DNA of 64,000 bases from an uncultured Bacteroidales bacterium (GCA_934725015.1 CAKVAS010000002.1:310001-374000), one strand, 5' to 3'; shown: positions 51,048 through 60,323, counted from the first letter of the stretch. Notes: generated by a model not told the origin, from the letters alone. Numbers and translations: made by a program.

Positions 51048-53894
51048 ATGGAGGCGGAGATTCGGAATAATTTTGAACAATTGATGTTGAAACCGTTAGG
51101 GAGCAATAAGTTACAGAACGCCGCGCTGGCAGTGATTACACTGCTGGTGCTTTGTTCGTTCGTGCTCCCGTCCCCTCAGGACAACCGCCGTTCGAGGAGG
51201 AGGCAGAAGAAGGCCGAAACTGAAGCCGCAGCCCCGGTTCTCGACAGCGCACAAAGGGCGGCAGCGGATTCCCTGAAGGCGGTCCGGGACTCGATTCATG
51301 TCGCGGATTCCCTGTTCAGGGCCGACTCCGTGGCGATGCTGAGCAAGTCCTCGCTTGAGCGCCCGGCGTTCTCCACGGCGAGGGATTCGATTATCGAGGA
51401 TTTCAGCGACGGCAGGCAGATGGTCTATTACTACGGCGATGTTTCGGTGACCTATGGGGACATGAAGCTTACCGCCGACTATATGGAATATGACCTCCGG
51501 ACCCAGACGCTCTACGCCCGGGGAACGAAGGACACGCTCGGGAACATCACCGGGCAGCCGACGATGAGCCAGGGAGGAAAGTCCTACACGATGGAGGAGC
51601 TGCGCTACAATTTCAAGAGCCGCAAGGCGCGCATCACCAACATCGTGACGCAGGAGGCGGACGGAATCCTGCACGGAAAGAACATCAAGATGATGCCGGA
51701 CAATTCCATAAACATAACGCACGGAAAATACACGGTCTGTGACGCCGAGCATCCCCATTACTATCTGAACCTCACGGCGGCGAAGGTCATCACGAAGCCC
51801 TCGCAGAAGACGGTCTTCGGACCGGCATATCCCGTAATCATGGATGTTCCTCTACCTGTCGGCCTGCCATTCGGATTCGTCCCCAAACGTCCCGACAGGG
51901 CCACCGGCATACTCATTCCGTCGTTCGGAGAGGAAACGGCGCGAGGATTCTATCTCCGCGACCTCGGTCTCTACTTTGTAATCGGCGACTATTTCGACGT
52001 GTCGCTCACCACGAGTCTCTACACCCTCGGTTCCTGGAGCGTCGATGTCAATTCGAGATACAAGGTGAACTACAAGTGCACGGGAACGTTCGCGTTCAAC
52101 TTTTCCAACGACCAGACGGGCGAGAAAGGCGCCGCGGACTTTTTCCAGAGCCGCAACTTCGGAGTCAAATGGAGCCACTCGCAGGATTCCAAGGCCATTC
52201 CGGGCGTCTCGTTCAGCGCATCCGTGAACTTCTCCAGCCCGGCGAACAGCAGGTATAACTCCCATTCCGTCACGGAGGCTCTCCAGAACCAGATTTCGTC
52301 TTCAGTGTCCTTCTCCAAGAACTGGAACGGCAAGTTCAACCTGTCGGTGAACGCCCTGCACAGCCAGAACACCCGCGACACGCTCTGCAACTACTCGTTC
52401 ACGCTTCCTAACGTGACGTTCTCGATGAGCCGAATCTATCCGTTCAAGAAAAAGAACCGCGTCGGGAAGGAAAAGTTCTATGAGAAATTCTCAATCGGCT
52501 ACAGCACGACTCTCCAGAACAAGATTAACTTCGAGGCGAAGGAGTTCGGACAGCCTGGATTCGCGGACAAGTTCCAGAACGGAATGACGCACAATTTCCA
52601 GATAGGGCTGCCTAACTTCACGCTGTTCAAGTACATAAATGTGACGCCGAGCATAAGCTACGGCATGAACTGGCATTTCAGAAAGCAGGAAATGCAGTTC
52701 ATCGAGCCGCAATATGACGCCGAGGGAAACCTCGTGGAAGGAACGGGAGTCGTCCAGACAAACCTCGGCAAGCAGTTCGGAACGTTCGGAGCGACGCACA
52801 CATATTCCGGAGGCCTGTCGATGAGCACCCGCCTCTACGGTATGTTCAATTTCGGGCAGCACCGCAAGGTTCAGGCAATCAGGCACGTGGTTTCGCCTTC
52901 CATTTCCATGAATTTCTCTCCTGAAAAAGGACTCGCATTCAACGGATGGAGAACGCTCTCATATACGGATCCGAAGACGAAGGAAACCGTGACAAAGGAT
53001 TATAACATATACAATTACAGCGGGGCTCTCTATTCGGCTCCGGGCAAGGGAAAGACGGGAAGCATAAGCCTCAGCGTGGGAAACAACTTCGAGGCGAAGG
53101 TGCGCGACCTGCGGGACACGACGGGCACAGGCTCGAAGAAAATAAAGCTGATTGACCAGCTTAACTTCAACACCGGCTATAATTTCCTCGCGGACTCGCT
53201 GAAGATGAACAATGTGGGCGTTTCGCTTTCTACTTCCGTGTTCGGAAAGCTCGGAATCAGCGCGAACTGCAACCTCGACCCGTATGCCGTGGACGGGCAG
53301 GGGCGGAAATACAACAAGTTCAGCATCGCTGCGGGCGGTCCGCTCCTGAGGCTGACCAACGCGAGCGCATCCCTCTCCTACTCCCTTTCCGGCGAGGGGA
53401 AAATCAACGGGAACGACGGAACAAAGCAGGCGGGAGGCAGCCCGGCGGACTATTACACGAGGATTTACTATCACCCGGTGACTGGAGAGTATATCCCCGG
53501 AGGATGGCTCTACTACATGAATCCCAATGTGCCTTGGTCGGTGAACTTCAACTATTCGTTCTCGTACAGCAAGTCATATTCGTACCTTTCGGAGACGAAG
53601 CAGCTCATCACGAACCACCGGTTCAATCAGACGCTCGGAATTTCGGGGAACGTGAAGATTACGCCGAAGCTTTCGATAAATATGCAGACGGGATTCGACA
53701 TTATGGCGATGAAGCTCACCACAACCCAGATTTCGGCGACCTACGACCTGCACTGCTTCAACATTTCGTTCTCTTGGGTGCCGACGGGAAAGTGGCAGTC
53801 GTGGAGTTTCAGGATTGCGGCGAACGCGGCGGCGCTGGCAGATTTGCTGAAGTATAAGAAGAGCAGTTCCTTCTGGGATAATAATTACAGGTAA
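51048..53894 (+). CDS. lptD: LPS-assembly outer membrane protein LptD
   Basis: A 948-residue protein. An N-terminal hydrophobic segment (LQNAALAVITLLVLCSFVLP) acts as signal; an alternative ATG at 51084 would give a more usual signal peptide. Residues about 125-260 form the OstA/LptA-like beta-jellyroll (YYYGDVSVTYGDMKLTADYMEYDLRTQTLYARG, GKNIKMMPDNSINITHGKYTVCD). From about residue 265 (VPLPVGLPFGFVPKRPDRATGILIPSFGEE) comes the LptD barrel, ending WDNNYR. It inserts lipopolysaccharide into the outer leaflet. Single gene; its stop codon opens a family A hairpin. Confidence 0.95.
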   Translation: MEAEIRNNFEQLMLKPLGSNKLQNAALAVITLLVLCSFVLPSPQDNRRSRRRQKKAETEAAAPVLDSAQRAAADSLKAVRDSIHVADSLFRADSVAMLSKSSLERPAFSTARDSIIEDFSDGRQMVYYYGDVSVTYGDMKLTADYMEYDLRTQTLYARGTKDTLGNITGQPTMSQGGKSYTMEELRYNFKSRKARITNIVTQEADGILHGKNIKMMPDNSINITHGKYTVCDAEHPHYYLNLTAAKVITKPSQKTVFGPAYPVIMDVPLPVGLPFGFVPKRPDRATGILIPSFGEETARGFYLRDLGLYFVIGDYFDVSLTTSLYTLGSWSVDVNSRYKVNYKCTGTFAFNFSNDQTGEKGAADFFQSRNFGVKWSHSQDSKAIPGVSFSASVNFSSPANSRYNSHSVTEALQNQISSSVSFSKNWNGKFNLSVNALHSQNTRDTLCNYSFTLPNVTFSMSRIYPFKKKNRVGKEKFYEKFSIGYSTTLQNKINFEAKEFGQPGFADKFQNGMTHNFQIGLPNFTLFKYINVTPSISYGMNWHFRKQEMQFIEPQYDAEGNLVEGTGVVQTNLGKQFGTFGATHTYSGGLSMSTRLYGMFNFGQHRKVQAIRHVVSPSISMNFSPEKGLAFNGWRTLSYTDPKTKETVTKDYNIYNYSGALYSAPGKGKTGSISLSVGNNFEAKVRDLRDTTGTGSKKIKLIDQLNFNTGYNFLADSLKMNNVGVSLSTSVFGKLGISANCNLDPYAVDGQGRKYNKFSIAAGGPLLRLTNASASLSYSLSGEGKINGNDGTKQAGGSPADYYTRIYYHPVTGEYIPGGWLYYMNPNVPWSVNFNYSFSYSKSYSYLSETKQLITNHRFNQTLGISGNVKITPKLSINMQTGFDIMAMKLTTTQISATYDLHCFNISFSWVPTGKWQSWSFRIAANAAALADLLKYKKSSSFWDNNYR

Positions 53895-54016
53895 AAGCGC
53901 AGAAAAGGCGATCTGCTGCGTTGCACGGCAATAGCCAAAATCCTCACAACCGGGAGGTTGCTGCGGTTTTGTCTCGGCCTGATGCCTTGCATCTCATCCT
54001 TTTCTGCATCTTTTAC
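53891..54016 (+). repeat. Long-hairpin repeat, family A, copy 3 (at lptD stop)
   Basis: A 126-bp imperfect palindrome from GTAAAAGCGCAGAAAAGG to CCTTTTCTGCATCTTTTAC; the first TAA is the lptD stop. Core AAATCCTCACAACC-GGGA-GGTTGCTGCGGTTT with a GNRA-like loop. It occupies most of the gap before the rho promoter. Confidence 0.87.
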
Positions 54017-54076
54017 CCACCGCTGTTCAAACAACTTGGATTAAGGATTCGAAAGAAATAGGGTAAATTTGTGTAT

Positions 54077-54107
54077 TTTGGATAATTGAGAATTATTTGT
54101 AACTTTG
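54077..54107 (+). promoter_or_regulatory. rho promoter: TTTG / TAACTTTG
   Basis: TTTG at 54077-54080 and TAACTTTG at 54100-54107 with 19 bp between them, an excellent match to the Bacteroidota -33/-7 consensus. The ATG of rho is 66 bp downstream of the -7 element, leaving a 5'-UTR of about 60 nt. Confidence 0.8.
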
Positions 54108-54172
54108 CGGCGTCAATTCTCTTTGGGGCGGTTCTGTGCCCTGACGGATAATCTGAATTTAATTAGTTTTTT

Positions 54173-56356
54173 ATGCATAAGATTTTTGAATTGAAGGAGA
54201 TGGACCAGGAAAAGCTGGTGGAACTCGCTTCTGAACTCAAGATTAAGAATTTCAAAAAAATGAGCAAGGACGACCTTGTCTATGCCATCCTTGACACGGA
54301 GGCTGCGGCCAAGGCGGCACGTGATGCGGAAAAGGAGGCGGAGAAAGAGGCCGCGAGGATAGCGGCAGGGCTTCCTGAGAGAACGAGAGGCCGCAGGGGA
54401 CGTCCGCGCAAGAATGCGGAGGCGGTGCCGGCCAAGGATGCCGCTGCAGGTGTAAAGCAGGCTGCGGGAGCTCAGGGAGGAGCCGATGAGCAGCAGAAAA
54501 AGGCGCAGAAGCCTAAGGGTGCTGACAAGCCGGCAAAAGAACAGCAGGCAAGGGAGCCTAAAAAGGACAGGGCTCAGAAGTCTGCCGGAAAGAACGGCAG
54601 GCAGGCGGCTGTGACGGATAAGGAGAACTCTCAGCAGCCTAAGGCCGCCGAGGAGAATGCAGTGAAGAGCGAAGAAAGGACGACGGCCGCTGAAGGACAG
54701 CGCAAGGGCAGGCCGGGACGCAAGCCTCGGCAGCAGGACAAGCCTGCGGAACAGGAAGCCGTTGCCGTGAAACCGGAGGAACAGGAGGCAGTCCGGAGCG
54801 AAAATGCGGCGGCGCAGGAGCAGACGGTGGCAACGCCGGCTGACGAAACGGCTGCGGCTCCGCAGCAGATGCGCGGACGCAGGAGCCGCATACGCAAAGA
54901 CGGGCAGAACGGCGTGCAGAACAACGGGCAGCCGCAGGAAATTGCCGAACAGCAGGCGGCTGCCACGGAAAATGTGGAGAAGGAAGAGGCGGCTGAAAAG
55001 CCTCAGACGGAGGCGACCGCTGCGGCGGAGCCTGTTCAGCCTGTCATAAGGCGCGACCCGGCGCTCGACGCCGAAGTGGAGGCCATCACGAGAAAGCTCA
55101 AGGAGCGCAACAGCCAGAGGAACAACCCGAACGGCCAGCACGGCCATCAGCAGAACAATGGGCAGGAAGGCTATCAGAACGGTGGCCAGGGCTACAATCA
55201 GCAGAGGCCTCAGCAGCCGAAGATTGAGTTCGAGGGCACCGTGGAGGCCACAGGCGTACTCGAAACACTGCCGGAGGGCTACGGATTCCTCCGCTCGTCC
55301 GACTACAACTACATCAGCTCGCCGGACGACATCTATGTCTCACAGGGAATCATCAAGCAGTACGCCCTCAAGATGGGCGACACCGTGGTCGGAGACATCC
55401 GCCCGCCGCGCGACACGGACAAGTACTTCCCTCTCGTGCGCGTGAAGAGCATCAACGGACGCTCGCCGGAGTCCATCCGCGACCGCATCCCGTTCGACTT
55501 CCTCACCCCGCTCTTCCCTGACGAGAAATTCAACCTCTTGGGCAACGGACACGACGACCTCTCCTGCCGCATCGTGGATCTCTTCACCCCTATCGGAAAG
55601 GGACAGCGCGGACTCATCGTCGCTCAGCCTAAGACAGGTAAGACGATGCTGCTCAAGTCCATAGCCAATGCAATCGCAGACAACCATCCGGAGGTCTATA
55701 TGATTGTCCTGCTCATCGACGAGCGTCCGGAGGAAGTCACGGACATGGCGCGCACGGTGAAGGCCGAGGTCGTGGCCTCGACTTTCGACGAGCCTGCGGA
55801 GAAGCACGTGAAGGTTGCGAACATGGTGCTTGAGAAGGCCAAGTGCATGGTCGAGTGCGGACACGACGTTGTCATCCTGCTCGACTCAATCACCCGTCTG
55901 GCCCGCGCCTACAACACCGTTCAGCCGGCATCCGGAAAGGTGCTCTCGGGCGGTGTGGATGCGAACGCCCTCCACAAGCCTAAGAGGTTCTTCGGAGCGG
56001 CCCGCAACATCGAGAACGGAGGCTCGCTCACAATCATAGCCACCGCCCTCACCGAGACCGGCTCCAAGATGGACGACGTGATTTTCGAGGAGTTCAAGGG
56101 AACCGGCAACATGGAGCTTCAGCTCGACCGCAAGCTCGCGAACAAGCGCATTTTCCCGGCCATCGACGTGACGCTCAGCTCGACCCGCCGCGACGACCTG
56201 CTCTACGATCCGCTTGTTGCGCAGAGGATGTGGGTTGTGCGCCGCTTCCTCGCCGACATGAACTCGATTGAGGCGATGGAACTCCTCCAGGAGCGTCTGA
56301 GGAAGTATCCGACGAATGAGGCGTTCCTGCAGAACCTGCAGAAAGACAATGAGTAA
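54173..56356 (+). CDS. rho: Transcription termination factor Rho with long disordered insertion
   Basis: A 727-residue Rho, far longer than the 419-residue E. coli protein. Residues about 8-45 are the Rho_N helical domain (MDQEKLVELASELKIKNFKK). Residues about 45-345 are low-complexity: Ala/Glu/Lys/Gln-rich, with AT-hook-like patches (RGRRGRPRKN, KGRPGRKPR, MRGRRSRIRK) and later Asn/Gly/Gln-rich stretches. Then comes the cold-shock RNA-binding domain (GYGFLRSSDYNYISSPDDIYVSQ), and the ATPase with Walker A PKTGKT (about residues 486-491) and LIDERPEEVTDM. In B. thetaiotaomicron such an insertion is reported to drive phase separation. Its gene is bracketed by two family A hairpins. Confidence 0.97.
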   Translation: MHKIFELKEMDQEKLVELASELKIKNFKKMSKDDLVYAILDTEAAAKAARDAEKEAEKEAARIAAGLPERTRGRRGRPRKNAEAVPAKDAAAGVKQAAGAQGGADEQQKKAQKPKGADKPAKEQQAREPKKDRAQKSAGKNGRQAAVTDKENSQQPKAAEENAVKSEERTTAAEGQRKGRPGRKPRQQDKPAEQEAVAVKPEEQEAVRSENAAAQEQTVATPADETAAAPQQMRGRRSRIRKDGQNGVQNNGQPQEIAEQQAAATENVEKEEAAEKPQTEATAAAEPVQPVIRRDPALDAEVEAITRKLKERNSQRNNPNGQHGHQQNNGQEGYQNGGQGYNQQRPQQPKIEFEGTVEATGVLETLPEGYGFLRSSDYNYISSPDDIYVSQGIIKQYALKMGDTVVGDIRPPRDTDKYFPLVRVKSINGRSPESIRDRIPFDFLTPLFPDEKFNLLGNGHDDLSCRIVDLFTPIGKGQRGLIVAQPKTGKTMLLKSIANAIADNHPEVYMIVLLIDERPEEVTDMARTVKAEVVASTFDEPAEKHVKVANMVLEKAKCMVECGHDVVILLDSITRLARAYNTVQPASGKVLSGGVDANALHKPKRFFGAARNIENGGSLTIIATALTETGSKMDDVIFEEFKGTGNMELQLDRKLANKRIFPAIDVTLSSTRRDDLLYDPLVAQRMWVVRRFLADMNSIEAMELLQERLRKYPTNEAFLQNLQKDNE

Positions 56357-56479
56357 AAGCCGCAGGAGTCGGCGGATTGCTTCGTTGCACGGCGACTCCT
56401 CAAATCCTCACAACCATTAGGTTGCTGCGGTTTGAGGCTCGCCTGCGCCTTGCACTCCATCCGCCTCTGTGACTTTTAC
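56353..56479 (+). repeat. Long-hairpin repeat, family A, copy 4 (at rho stop)
   Basis: A 127-bp imperfect palindrome from GTAAAAGCCGCAGGAG to GTGACTTTTAC, beginning with the rho stop codon TAA (56354-56356). Core AAATCCTCACAACC-ATTA-GGTTGCTGCGGTTT. It fills nearly the whole 137-bp gap between rho and the sigma factor gene. Confidence 0.87.
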
Positions 56480-56493
56480 CACCGCACACATAA

Positions 56494-57096
56494 ATGTCAG
56501 AAATCAAGATGATCGGCAAGAATTATATTCAGCGACTGATTGACGGAGACAATTCCGCCATGAATGATGTCTATAGCTCATTCCGTGGCGGATTTCTCTC
56601 CTTTGCCCGCTCTTCACTCGGGCTGAAAAGCGATGACGCGTCGGATTTGTTTCAGGATGCCGTCATCTGCCTGCTGCAGAATATTAAGAGAGGAAAAATC
56701 ACAGACCTCGAGAACCGGCAGGTTAAGTCATATCTCTACAGCGCGGGGAGATATATCCACATGAACCGTAAGAGGAAAGGTCATCTGCCGCTTGTTACGA
56801 TTGTGTGGGACGCAGATACCGATTCAGCCAAAATAATTGAGAATGTGCCGGACACTGAAGACAACCAGCAGGAAAAGGAACAGCGACTGCAAGTATTGAA
56901 TGATGTCGTCAGAACCATTCCTGAACCGTGCTCAAAGCTTCTCGATATGCAGTTTTTCCAACGGAAGAAACAGGCCGAGATTGCTGCGACTATGGGGTAT
57001 GGGAGCGCGGACTCGGTCAAGACTATGGTGAACCGCTGCAAGGGCAAGGTCAGAACTATCGTAAAACAAAGATACAGGGAGCTGGGCTATGAATAG
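56494..57096 (+). CDS. ECF-like sigma-70 family RNA polymerase sigma factor
   Basis: A 200-residue protein with sigma region 2 (IDGDNSAMNDVYSSFRGGFLSFARSSL, DLFQDAVICLLQNIKRG, VKSYLYSAGRYIHMNRKRKG) and region 4 (VVRTIPEPCSKLLDMQFFQRKKQAEIAATMGYGSADSVKTMVNRCKGK), with no region 1 or 3, so an ECF-type factor. It should direct polymerase to an unknown set of promoters. Its last 8 bp overlap the next gene (ATGAATAG), which encodes a single-pass membrane protein, and the CHAT protease gene follows; the membrane protein is the natural candidate for its anti-sigma factor. Confidence 0.93.
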   Translation: MSEIKMIGKNYIQRLIDGDNSAMNDVYSSFRGGFLSFARSSLGLKSDDASDLFQDAVICLLQNIKRGKITDLENRQVKSYLYSAGRYIHMNRKRKGHLPLVTIVWDADTDSAKIIENVPDTEDNQQEKEQRLQVLNDVVRTIPEPCSKLLDMQFFQRKKQAEIAATMGYGSADSVKTMVNRCKGKVRTIVKQRYRELGYE

Positions 57097-57802
57097 AATC
57101 GACAACGAGGAACTGGACAGGCTCATTGAAGAGGCAGTCTTCGAGAACGGTGCCAGAAAGCAGCTTCAGGCGCTGGAAAGCGAAATCCGGCGCAAGGAGC
57201 GAAAGGCCCGGACACTCAGGCGCATATTCTGGTGTGCCGGAGGCGCTGTTTCCGCCGCCGCAGTCGTGGCTGCGGTTGTAGTATTGTCCAGAGGGAATCG
57301 GTCCGAGAATGTAGAAAAGAACATCTATGCACAGACCCCGACGGACACGGCGGAACTGCGCAAGCCGGAAACACCGTCAGTACAGCCTGCGGAAGAGCCG
57401 AATCCGGCTCCAATTTCCATTGCAGATAAGGCAAAAAGCATCGGCAAAGACTATCTGGCCTCCCTTGATGCATATCGTGGCGCCGATGAAATTGAACGGG
57501 AGATTCAGAAAGCAGTGCAGCTTCTGAAGTCCGGAAATCTTACTGAAGCAATTGGCAGTCTGGAAATTGCGAAAGCTGACATTCATCGCCGGAAATCTGC
57601 GATAGACGAGGACGATAACAATGAATTTGCGGAACTGATGGAACTGAGTGCCTTGGAGCAAGACATTGAATGGTATCTCGCCCTCGCCTATTTGAGTGCC
57701 GGAGATGTAAAGAACGCAAAAACTGAACTTAAGAAAATAACCTCAGACAACAACCCTCACAGAGATGACGCGCAGAAGATTCTTGACGAACTCCACAGGT
57801 AG
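57089..57802 (+). CDS. Single-pass membrane protein, candidate anti-sigma / helical-repeat protein
   Basis: A 237-residue protein. Residues 1-47 are charged and helical (DNEELDRLIEEAVFENGARKQLQALESEIRRKERKAR) and should be cytoplasmic; residues about 48-67 are a membrane helix (FWCAGGAVSAAAVVAAVVVL); then comes a Pro-rich linker and, from about residue 115, a helical periplasmic region with TPR-like pairs (EIEREIQKAVQLLKSGNLTEAIGSLEIAK; DIEWYLALAYLSAGDVKNAKTELKKI). I recognise no named family. Overlap of 8 bp with the sigma gene and 38 bp with the CHAT gene implies a functional unit. An anti-sigma role is inferred only from position and topology. Confidence 0.82.
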   Translation: MNRIDNEELDRLIEEAVFENGARKQLQALESEIRRKERKARTLRRIFWCAGGAVSAAAVVAAVVVLSRGNRSENVEKNIYAQTPTDTAELRKPETPSVQPAEEPNPAPISIADKAKSIGKDYLASLDAYRGADEIEREIQKAVQLLKSGNLTEAIGSLEIAKADIHRRKSAIDEDDNNEFAELMELSALEQDIEWYLALAYLSAGDVKNAKTELKKITSDNNPHRDDAQKILDELHR

Positions 57803-60323
57803 CTCATACTTAGCCGAAATAACAGCAAGTTTGTTCCTCATCGCATTAGGGAGCAATGCCAAGGCACAGAATTTTTCCGTTCCTGACTTGGATTTCTATG
57901 AGTTTGGAACGGAGGTCACGGAGAACGACCGAACCACAGTTGCATATTACATGGGGCAAATTGAGGCTGGTGAGCGCTTAAAGATGCACCCGGCCGATAC
58001 GGACTACACTCTGAAATACAACACGATAAAACAGGAAATCGGAGATTCTCTGCTCACATTGGACAATTACAGCCTATGCGAAGCGATGTGTAAAATACAG
58101 GAAAACGCCGGCGGAGCCTATATGCGGTCGTGGGATTCCCGCGATGAAGACGGCGAAACGCCTGCCCTTCAGAGACTGTATGCCTATGGGATTCAGAATG
58201 CAAGGAACAGAACCGATTTCATCCATTTTCTCTTGGGTTATGCTGAGCGTGCCCCTTATGACGAGGAACGGATTGTCGGAGAGTACCTCATCAGCGAATG
58301 CGGCGACGCATTGAGCGACGTCATGAAATACAAGGCTCTGGAATATGCGGTTTACGGAACTCTCGGAACAGCCGACATTGATGACACGACGGAGGTCAGG
58401 GCCGCATACGGGTACTGCAGGGACAAATTGGCATTGTCTCAGAGACTTTACGGAGAGGAAGACATACTATACTACCACGATTTGCTGTTTTGTGCGGACC
58501 TTGCCTGCGCGCCGTTCATCGACGATTGGGAGATGATTGAAAGAGTTTTCGGCTACCACCTGAAATACGGCAAGACCTACAGGGAGGGTGAAATCGAGAA
58601 TGTTCTTTCGGATCCCCTTTATGGACTCTATCTGAAAAAACTCGGGGAAAGTAATGTTGATGCTGCATATAAAGTTCTGAATGTACTGATGTCCGCAGCA
58701 GATGTTGACTTGACGGAAAACAACTCAACGAACTATAATGTTTCGGAATATGGGGAGGCCCAGATATATCTGCTGTATTCAAAGGCTCAGCTTGACCTTT
58801 GGACAGGAAAGAGCGGATATGAAGATGAAATGAAGGCCGCATACAGCCTTTCGCTCAAGTATTTGTCTCCTGACGGAGGCTTTTATGCCATCAAGGAATT
58901 TATACGGCCGGACTACAGACTGCTTTCCGACATCATACATTGGCTGAAGATTTCATACGACTCATCAAATGCGGGCGACGTCTATGACGCGGCTCTTTTC
59001 CTCAAAGGAACGGTAAACAACATCGCGTCGGCGGTGTTGACGGAACTTGACGACTGCGGGGACGACGAACTGCTCGAGTATGTTGACTCTTTGAGGAACA
59101 ATTATGACAGGACGCCGTCATGGAGAAGCCAATGGAATCCTTTTGACGCATTCTATTCTTCGGATTATCAGAGATGGTCGGCGCGGGAAACGAAATTCAG
59201 CGAACGCCTTGATTCGCTCGGAGGTCCGAGCGGTGCGGCAAGGCTTTGGAACTCATGCCTGATAAAGTGGCCACAGGTCCGGAACTCGCTGCATGAAGAT
59301 GAGACAGCCATCGAAATCGTAAACAATATGCCTCTCTCGGGCAAAGAGATTGAGTACAAGGCAATTATACTGAACAAAAGTGACGACACCCCCGTTGCGG
59401 TAAAACTCTGCACAGATTCGGAGTTACGAAGCGTCCTCAGAAGCGGCAACTGCTATGATGTTTCTTCGGCAAAGTTGTTCGAGACAATCTGGAAACCGAT
59501 TGCACCGCACATTAAAGGAAAGATTATACATTACTCCCCTATCGGCATACTGGCCAACATCAACATTGCAGCGACACGCGACGACAACGGCCGCTGCCTG
59601 TCAGACACCTACGACATCCGGACCTGCAGTTCGACGGCCTGGCTTGCCGGACGCAATGAACCGGAAAAATTTGCTAAATATGGACGAATTGAACTTTGGG
59701 GAGGCTCACGCTCCATACCTGAAACCGAGAAGGAAATAAGAGACATCAGCACAATTGCAGAGGAAAATGGGGTCGCCGCCACGACGCACTCCGGAAAGAA
59801 ATGCACGGAACGCTCATTCAGGGCAATATCCGGGAATCATGTTCCGATAATACACATCGCGGCACACGGATTCTACTATAGGGCAGCGGAAAAAGCGGAA
59901 GACGAGGACGACAACCCGCTGGACAGATGCGGCATTCTGATGGAGAAGGAAGCATACGAATCTGGGATGCACGAGAACAATGAGGATGACGGCATTCTAT
60001 TGGGCTCTGAAATCGCCCGAATGAACCTCGTCGGAACGGATCTCGTCGTTCTTTCCGCCTGCAAGAGCGGACTGGGAGACATCTCGGACGAAGGCATCAT
60101 CGGTCTTCAGCGGGCGTTCCGTCTCGCCGGGGCGAAAACAGTCGTAGCGGCTCTCGGCAATGTCCCGGACAAGGCAACCCGCATCTTCATGACCGAGTTC
60201 TACCGCAGCCTCTTCACCGGCAAGACCAAGCGTCAGTCCTTCAACAACGCCGTCTCGTTCATGAAATCCAGTCCCGACTACTCCGCCCCAAAATACTGGG
60301 CTCAGTTCGTGATGATTGACTGA
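57765..60323 (+). CDS. Secreted TPR-CHAT (caspase-like) protease
   Basis: An 852-residue protein with a signal peptide (TRRRFLTNST then a hydrophobic stretch ending SNAKA-QNF), so exported. Residues about 40-470 are helical, TPR-like (GEAQIYLLYSKAQLDLWTGKSG; VYDAALFLKGTVNNIASAVL). The C-terminal CHAT domain (about residues 560-852) has IIHYSPIGILANINIAA, the catalytic His701 in HIAAHGFY, and Cys766 in VVLSACKSGLGDI, followed by GIIGLQRAFRLAGAKTVVAALG and a WAQFVMI end. Both members of the dyad are present, so it should be an active cysteine protease. It overlaps the membrane protein gene by 38 bp. Substrate unknown; the neighbouring membrane protein is the obvious candidate. Confidence 0.92.
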   Translation: MTRRRFLTNSTGSSYLAEITASLFLIALGSNAKAQNFSVPDLDFYEFGTEVTENDRTTVAYYMGQIEAGERLKMHPADTDYTLKYNTIKQEIGDSLLTLDNYSLCEAMCKIQENAGGAYMRSWDSRDEDGETPALQRLYAYGIQNARNRTDFIHFLLGYAERAPYDEERIVGEYLISECGDALSDVMKYKALEYAVYGTLGTADIDDTTEVRAAYGYCRDKLALSQRLYGEEDILYYHDLLFCADLACAPFIDDWEMIERVFGYHLKYGKTYREGEIENVLSDPLYGLYLKKLGESNVDAAYKVLNVLMSAADVDLTENNSTNYNVSEYGEAQIYLLYSKAQLDLWTGKSGYEDEMKAAYSLSLKYLSPDGGFYAIKEFIRPDYRLLSDIIHWLKISYDSSNAGDVYDAALFLKGTVNNIASAVLTELDDCGDDELLEYVDSLRNNYDRTPSWRSQWNPFDAFYSSDYQRWSARETKFSERLDSLGGPSGAARLWNSCLIKWPQVRNSLHEDETAIEIVNNMPLSGKEIEYKAIILNKSDDTPVAVKLCTDSELRSVLRSGNCYDVSSAKLFETIWKPIAPHIKGKIIHYSPIGILANINIAATRDDNGRCLSDTYDIRTCSSTAWLAGRNEPEKFAKYGRIELWGGSRSIPETEKEIRDISTIAEENGVAATTHSGKKCTERSFRAISGNHVPIIHIAAHGFYYRAAEKAEDEDDNPLDRCGILMEKEAYESGMHENNEDDGILLGSEIARMNLVGTDLVVLSACKSGLGDISDEGIIGLQRAFRLAGAKTVVAALGNVPDKATRIFMTEFYRSLFTGKTKRQSFNNAVSFMKSSPDYSAPKYWAQFVMID

